Assembly (NCBI GenBank): GCA_947311265.1 | Contig: CAMZKQ010000110.1 | Location: forward strand, 1 to 10,592 | Direction: 5' to 3' | Source: an uncultured Chlorobiota bacterium | Lineage (GTDB): Bacteria > Bacteroidota > Bacteroidia > Bacteroidales > JAADGE01 | Length of the DNA stretch: 10,592 nucleotides | Shown here: piece by piece, positions 7,497 through 10,592 of the stretch | Numbering within the stretch: position 1 is the first letter of the stretch | How the letters are laid out: every line of letters starts with the position of its first letter | The notes under the pieces: model-generated | Databases searched by the model: none | What the model was told of the DNA's origin: nothing | The model's input: only the letters and a program-made list of their open reading frames with translations | Program-made: the position numbers and the translations under genes

Positions 7497-7597
7497 TGGA
7501 ATAATTTGTAAAATAAAATTCATTCATAAATACTTGATAAATAAATAGGTAGAGGATTTTATAATTATTTTCTTTAAATTTTTTAGGATAGTGTTGT

Positions 7598-7624
7598 TTG
7601 GCAGTTTTTTTTTTTCTTACTTTG
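7598..7624 (+). promoter_or_regulatory. Probable porP-gldK promoter
   Basis: The -7 element TTACTTTG (7617-7624) is followed by C, as in the topA promoter. A TTG lies at 7598-7600 (16-nt spacer), with an alternative TTG at 7594-7596 (20-nt spacer). The predicted start near 7631 leaves a leader of only about 20 nt before the porP ATG. Confidence 0.6.
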
Positions 7625-7650
7625 CTTAGCAGAAAACCCTTTTTATTTTA

Positions 7651-8580
7651 ATGAAAAAAATCTTAATTTTAATATTAACGATAGTAATAATTGCAAAGGT
7701 TTCGGCTCAACAAGACCCACAATTTGCACATAATTCCTACAACTTGGCATACACAAACCCCGGGTTTGCAGGAATGAACAAGGGCATCTGTGGCACTGTA
7801 ATTCAACGCATGCAATGGGTCGGCTTTGATGGAGCACCCAAAACAACAGAAGCACACATCTCTATGGATTTAAAGCCCTATGGGCTAAAAGGCGGTACAG
7901 CTTTATCCATTGCAGACGATAGATTAGGAGCATTAAAAAAGTTTCAGGTAAAATTAGCCTATTCGTACCACAAAAAAATTGGGACAGGTAGTTTAGGCAT
8001 TGGGCTAGAAGTAGGAATTATGAACTTTGCACTAGACGGGAGCTGGAAACCACCGCAAACAGCGGAAGACCCACTTATCCCATCAAGAGAAGTAAGAAAA
8101 ATAATATTAGATTTAGGCATCGGGGCCTATTATGAAGTAAATGGATTTTATACAGGAATTTCAATTTCTCACATTCATTCTCCAAATATTAAGTACCCAG
8201 ATACAGAAACGGCATCATTCTTGAATAGGCATTTCTACCTTACGGCAGGATATAAATTTAGATTAGGCAATACCCCATTAGAATTTGCCCCATCAGTTCA
8301 TGTCAAATCCGATGGAACAAAAATACAGCAGACTTATAATCTAACAGGTCTGTACAATAAAAAAGTATGGTTGGGCGTTTCATATAGGTACAAAGATGCT
8401 ATTTTTCCTATGGCAGGAATCAAATTAGAAAATGGATTAACAATTGGATACGCCTATGAAATGTCGCTATCCAGACTAATAACAGTAAACAAAGGAACAC
8501 ATGAAGTTATGGTTGGATTTTGCATCGACTTATCCATACCAAAAGTTCATAAACGGTACCGAGATGTACGGAAACCGTAA
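7651..8580 (+). CDS. porP: Type IX secretion system outer-membrane protein, PorP/SprF family
   Basis: A 309-residue protein with an N-terminal signal peptide (about 1-19, cleaved at VSA before QQDPQF). The opening QQDPQFAHNSYNLAYTNPGFAG is the hallmark of the PorP/SprF family, and the following alternating hydrophobic/aromatic segments (for example KLAYSYHKKIGTGSLGIGLEVG, YYEVNGFYTGISISH, HFYLTAGYKF, KVWLGVSYRYKD, GLTIGYAYEMSLS) fit an outer-membrane beta-barrel. Length is typical of the family. PorP is needed for T9SS secretion in Porphyromonas gingivalis and is thought to connect with the periplasmic PorK/PorN ring or cell-wall anchors. Direct placement before gldK, 50 nt away with no terminator, matches the porP-porK order and supports the core-system paralogue rather than one of the adhesin-paired SprF copies. 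Confidence in the family is high, and in the exact orthologue moderate. Confidence 0.88.
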   Translation: MKKILILILTIVIIAKVSAQQDPQFAHNSYNLAYTNPGFAGMNKGICGTVIQRMQWVGFDGAPKTTEAHISMDLKPYGLKGGTALSIADDRLGALKKFQVKLAYSYHKKIGTGSLGIGLEVGIMNFALDGSWKPPQTAEDPLIPSREVRKIILDLGIGAYYEVNGFYTGISISHIHSPNIKYPDTETASFLNRHFYLTAGYKFRLGNTPLEFAPSVHVKSDGTKIQQTYNLTGLYNKKVWLGVSYRYKDAIFPMAGIKLENGLTIGYAYEMSLSRLITVNKGTHEVMVGFCIDLSIPKVHKRYRDVRKP

Positions 8581-8630
8581 AAATACTACTAGATAAACTT
8601 AACATTCACTTAATTGCAAACACAGGTATT

Positions 8631-10058
8631 ATGAAAAATTCATTAATTTTAAGCTTAGTTGCCGCCTCTGCACTTCTTTTCTCGAGTTGTGGGAACAGTG
8701 GCCCACAAGGTGACCTTGTGGGGGTCGGCTCAGGACAGGACTGGTATGAGCCAGACCCTTACGGAATGGTTTTTATCCCACAAGGGAGCTTTAATATGGG
8801 ACCCAATGATCAAGATATAAATTTTGCTTATACTGCACAGGCTAAAACCGTTTCTATTGACCCTTTTTGGATGGATGTTACTGAAATTACAAACTCAGAA
8901 TACAAACAATTCGTTTACTGGGTAAGAGATTCTATCGCAAGAAGGTTGCTTGTTGAGGCAGAAGTTGAACACCCAGAATCTGGTACATACATTGCCGAAG
9001 TAAACCTTGAAACAGTAGATGAAGCCCTGTATGACCCAGAAGATACTAAAACCTGTTTCTTAAACCATAACATTCCAGTAGAATGGGCCAGTACAACAGA
9101 AGAATACCGTGAAGCAATCCGCCCACTATTCTTAGAAGCTCATGAGCAATTTTACAAGCAAAAAGAAATTGATGCACGAAAAATTATATTTGAATACTAC
9201 TGGTTCGATTTACGCCAAGCCGCAAAACGTGTAAACCGTTACAACTTCAACGATGATTTTACTGGTGGCGAATACAAAGGAACAGTTGTAAACGAAAAAG
9301 GAGAAACTGTACCAATAAAAGACCGTTCCTCTTTTATCATGCACGGAAAAATAAATGTTTACCCAGATACATTAGTTTGGATGATGGATTATACCTATTC
9401 TTATAACGAACCGTTAGCAAGAAATTATTTTTGGCATACAGCATACAACGACTACCCCGTTGTTGGTGTAGATTGGCTACAAGCTAACGCTTTTTGCATT
9501 TGGAGAACCCGATTTATGAGCAACTACCAATACAGCATTGGCGAACTTCCATTTCAAGATTATAGACTACCAACAGAAGCTGAATGGGAATATGCAGCAC
9601 GTGGAGGACTAAACCTTTCAATGTACCCATGGGGCGGTCCATACACAAGAAATGTTAATGGCTGTTTCATCACTAACTTTAAACCTCTCCGTGGTAATTA
9701 TGGTGATGATGGCGGAAACAGAACACTCGAAGTGATGAAATATGCACCAAACGAATATGGACTTTACGACATGGCAGGTAATGTAGCAGAATGGACTTCA
9801 AATGCTTTTGATGAGTCTGCATACAGTTTCACACACGATTTAAACCCTGACTTTCAATACAATGCACTCAAAGAAGACCCACCAGCACTAAAAAGAAAAG
9901 TGGTAAGAGGTGGCTCTTGGAAAGATGTTGCATACTACTTACAAGTAGGTACTCGAACTTACGAATATCAAGATACCGCAAAATCCTACATTGGCTTCCG
10001 TTGTGTAAGATCTTACATGGGACGAGATGCTACCGACTGGGACGCATCAAGATTTTAA
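8631..10058 (+). CDS. gldK: Gliding motility / T9SS lipoprotein GldK (PorK)
   Basis: A 475-residue outer-membrane lipoprotein that in studied species forms the periplasmic ring of the type IX secretion system with GldN/PorN. Residues 1-19 are a lipoprotein signal with LLFSSC, giving C20 as the lipidated residue. The body is a split FGE/SUMF1 (formylglycine-generating-enzyme-like) fold. Residues 44-96 hold YGMVFIPQGSFNMG and PFWMDVTEITNSEYKQFV. A GldK-specific insertion of about 175 residues follows, including EYREAIRPLF and YYWFDLRQA. The fold resumes at DYPVVGVDW (274-282) with YRLPTEAEWEYAARGG (311-326), GLYDMAGNVAEWTS (377-390), VVRGGSWKD (424-432) and GFRCVRSY (455-462). In GldK the fold is structural and is not known to be enzymatic. 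It is co-transcribed with porP and ends in a strong terminator, so the downstream motor genes (gldL/gldM/gldN) would need their own promoter here. Confidence 0.95.
   Translation: MKNSLILSLVAASALLFSSCGNSGPQGDLVGVGSGQDWYEPDPYGMVFIPQGSFNMGPNDQDINFAYTAQAKTVSIDPFWMDVTEITNSEYKQFVYWVRDSIARRLLVEAEVEHPESGTYIAEVNLETVDEALYDPEDTKTCFLNHNIPVEWASTTEEYREAIRPLFLEAHEQFYKQKEIDARKIIFEYYWFDLRQAAKRVNRYNFNDDFTGGEYKGTVVNEKGETVPIKDRSSFIMHGKINVYPDTLVWMMDYTYSYNEPLARNYFWHTAYNDYPVVGVDWLQANAFCIWRTRFMSNYQYSIGELPFQDYRLPTEAEWEYAARGGLNLSMYPWGGPYTRNVNGCFITNFKPLRGNYGDDGGNRTLEVMKYAPNEYGLYDMAGNVAEWTSNAFDESAYSFTHDLNPDFQYNALKEDPPALKRKVVRGGSWKDVAYYLQVGTRTYEYQDTAKSYIGFRCVRSYMGRDATDWDASRF
8702..8722 (+). repeat. Perfect palindrome within the 5' end of gldK
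   Basis: CCCACAAGGT (8702-8711) and ACCTTGTGGG (8713-8722) are perfect reverse complements around a single G. The site lies about 70 nt inside gldK and encodes the linker just after the lipidated cysteine (residues 24-31). As RNA it would form a GC-containing 8-bp hairpin with a GUGAC loop; as DNA it looks like an operator-style dyad. It may also be chance, since this linker is poorly constrained. Confidence 0.6.
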
Positions 10059-10081
10059 GCTAAAAAAACATGATAAAATTA

Positions 10082-10108
10082 AAAACTGGCACAAAGCCAG
10101 TTTTTTTT
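10082..10108 (+). terminator. Rho-independent terminator after gldK
   Basis: AAAACTGGC (10082-10090), loop ACAAA, GCCAGTTTT (10096-10104), continuing into a run of eight T's (10101-10108). This is a strong hairpin 24 nt after the gldK stop, and it ends the porP-gldK transcript. Confidence 0.92.
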
Positions 10109-10118
10109 GATGTAAATT

Positions 10119-10147
10119 TTGTATTACATTTTTAATTATTAAGTTTG
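10119..10147 (+). promoter_or_regulatory. Promoter-like element directly after the gldK terminator
   Basis: TTG (10119-10121), 18-nt spacer, then TAAGTTTG (10140-10147) followed by C: an exact TAnnTTTG match at good spacing. Transcription would begin near 10154, yet no long ORF follows, so it would make either a small RNA or a very long leader for the next gene. Confidence 0.5.
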
Positions 10148-10289
10148 CACTAACAAAAAGACCAAAATAAAATTTACCTTATATGTAAATAGTATTATTT
10201 TATTTGAAATTGTTTTAAAGTTTTGATACTCAGATGAATTTTCCTTTTTAATAAAAAAAGTTTTTTCTATTAAAAAGTGTAACCTTTTT

Positions 10290-10297
10290 CACCTTTG
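10290..10297 (+). promoter_or_regulatory. Second -7-like element in the post-gldK gap
   Basis: CACCTTTG followed by C differs from TAnnTTTG only at the first base. It is preceded by T-rich sequence without a clear TTG. The predicted start (about 10303-10305) coincides with the ATG of the 15-codon ORF, so any product would be leaderless or non-coding. Confidence 0.35.
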
Positions 10298-10302
10298 CAG
10301 TT

Positions 10303-10350
10303 ATGATAATGAAACGACACAAGAAAAAAGAGAAAGTACTCAAAAAATAG
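10303..10350 (+). CDS. Very short basic ORF (15 codons), doubtful
   Basis: The frame MIMKRHKKKEKVLKK runs from ATG 10303 (second ATG at 10309) to TAG at 10348-10350, right behind a -7-like element. Nine of its 15 residues are Lys, Arg or His. It could be a leader peptide or part of a small RNA. In sequence this A-rich, a lysine-rich short frame can easily arise by chance, and no family is recognised. Confidence 0.2.
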   Translation: MIMKRHKKKEKVLKK

Positions 10351-10363
10351 AGTTGAATTATTA

Positions 10364-10444
10364 ATGTTCTTATCCATGGTAAAAAGAACAGGCAGAACCA
10401 AACTATATGTTTTGACAAAACTAACTTTTTTAAACACTTTCTAA
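10364..10444 (+). CDS. Very short ORF (26 codons), doubtful
   Basis: ATG at 10364 opens a 26-residue frame (MFLSMVKRTGRTKLYVLTKL, then TFLNTF) ending in TAA at 10442-10444. Its first codons lie in a 7-bp hairpin (TGTTCTT 10365-10371 with AAGAACA 10384-10390). There is no recognised family and no start signal. It is listed because it follows the 15-codon ORF by only 13 nt in a region with promoter-like boxes and no other gene. Confidence 0.15.
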   Translation: MFLSMVKRTGRTKLYVLTKLTFLNTF

Positions 10445-10503
10445 TAGAAAGATTATTTACTTAAAAGCCCTTTATTTTGGCAAGGAAATTGTAAAAGATA
10501 GGA

Positions 10504-10560
10504 TAGTATTTTTTTTTAAAAAACAATCCATTTTTTTTTGGGGTTCTAAAAAAAATACTA
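10504..10560 (+). repeat. 13-bp inverted repeat overlapping a promoter
   Basis: TAGTATTTTTTTT (10504-10516) and AAAAAAAATACTA (10548-10560) are perfect reverse complements around a 31-nt spacer. The right arm runs into the -7 box of the last promoter. Eight of the 13 bases are a homopolymer, so only the TAGTA/TACTA ends carry real information. Confidence 0.45.
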
Positions 10561-10566
10561 CTTTTA
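10538..10566 (+). promoter_or_regulatory. Probable promoter of the next gene (beyond the window)
   Basis: TTG at 10538-10540, 18-nt spacer, then TACTTTTA (10559-10566), one base off TAnnTTTG. The A-rich leader that follows looks like the short 5' regions of other genes here, and the next start codon is expected just past 10592. From synteny in other T9SS bacteria that gene would be gldL/porL; this is not visible here. Confidence 0.5.
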
Positions 10567-10592
10567 CACCTTTAATTACCTTAAAACAACAA

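Larger units (their letters stand above)
10059..10592. other. 534-nt gap after gldK without a convincing long gene
   Basis: Very AT-rich. In order it holds the gldK terminator, a strong promoter-like pair (10119-10147), a small hairpin (ATTTAC 10172-10177 / GTAAAT 10185-10190), a second -7-like box (10290-10297), two very short ORFs (10303-10350 and 10364-10444), small hairpins (TGTTCTT 10365-10371 / AAGAACA 10384-10390; CTTTCT 10437-10442 / AGAAAG 10446-10451), a 13-bp inverted repeat (10504-10560) and a third promoter-like element (10538-10566). I recognise no known RNA family. Confidence 0.6.

Overview
This window is chromosomal sequence from a Bacteroidota (Bacteroidetes) bacterium. Several things point there. 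The genes are AT-rich, with A-rich rather than purine Shine-Dalgarno-like leaders. Upstream regions repeatedly carry the phylum's TAnnTTTG(C)-type -7 promoter element. The protein families are typical of the phylum: a DUF2807 lipoprotein, PorP/SprF, GldK/PorK, and the Bacteroidota-type MnmA and arginase-like proteins. All recognised genes are on the + strand. I see no tRNA, rRNA, insertion sequence, CRISPR array or sign of recent transfer.

Left part (1-3477): a flavin nitroreductase-type oxidoreductase (78-707), then an exported TlpA-like thioredoxin-fold protein with a WCRPC active site and an odd lysine-rich tail (838-1440), closed by a clear intrinsic terminator. Next comes the tRNA 2-thiouridylase gene mnmA (1552-2726). 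It is broken by an apparent one-base loss in an A-run at 2426-2431, which leaves a 3' fragment beginning at 2508. A DUF2807 lipoprotein gene follows directly and ends at 3477.

Middle part (3478-7496): topA, a type IA topoisomerase with three RFGP-type C-terminal repeats and a histone-H1-like basic tail. Its leader holds a strong hairpin at the predicted mRNA 5' end. After 38 nt comes an arginase-fold protein that has lost several of the manganese ligands of true arginases, so it is probably a non-catalytic or altered relative despite the usual 'formimidoylglutamase' label.

Right part (7497-10592): porP and gldK/porK, two outer-membrane parts of the type IX secretion (T9SS) and gliding machinery, form a two-gene unit with its own promoter and a strong terminator. 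The last 534 bases hold no convincing long gene. They contain three promoter-like elements, two very short ORFs and an inverted repeat that overlaps the last promoter, which probably drives the next gene beyond the window. From family synteny that gene is likely gldL/porL, but this cannot be seen here.

I found no wholly new system. The points most worth a second look are the degenerate arginase-like protein beside a T9SS locus, the multi-promoter gap after gldK, the topA leader hairpin, the palindrome early in gldK and the mnmA frameshift.
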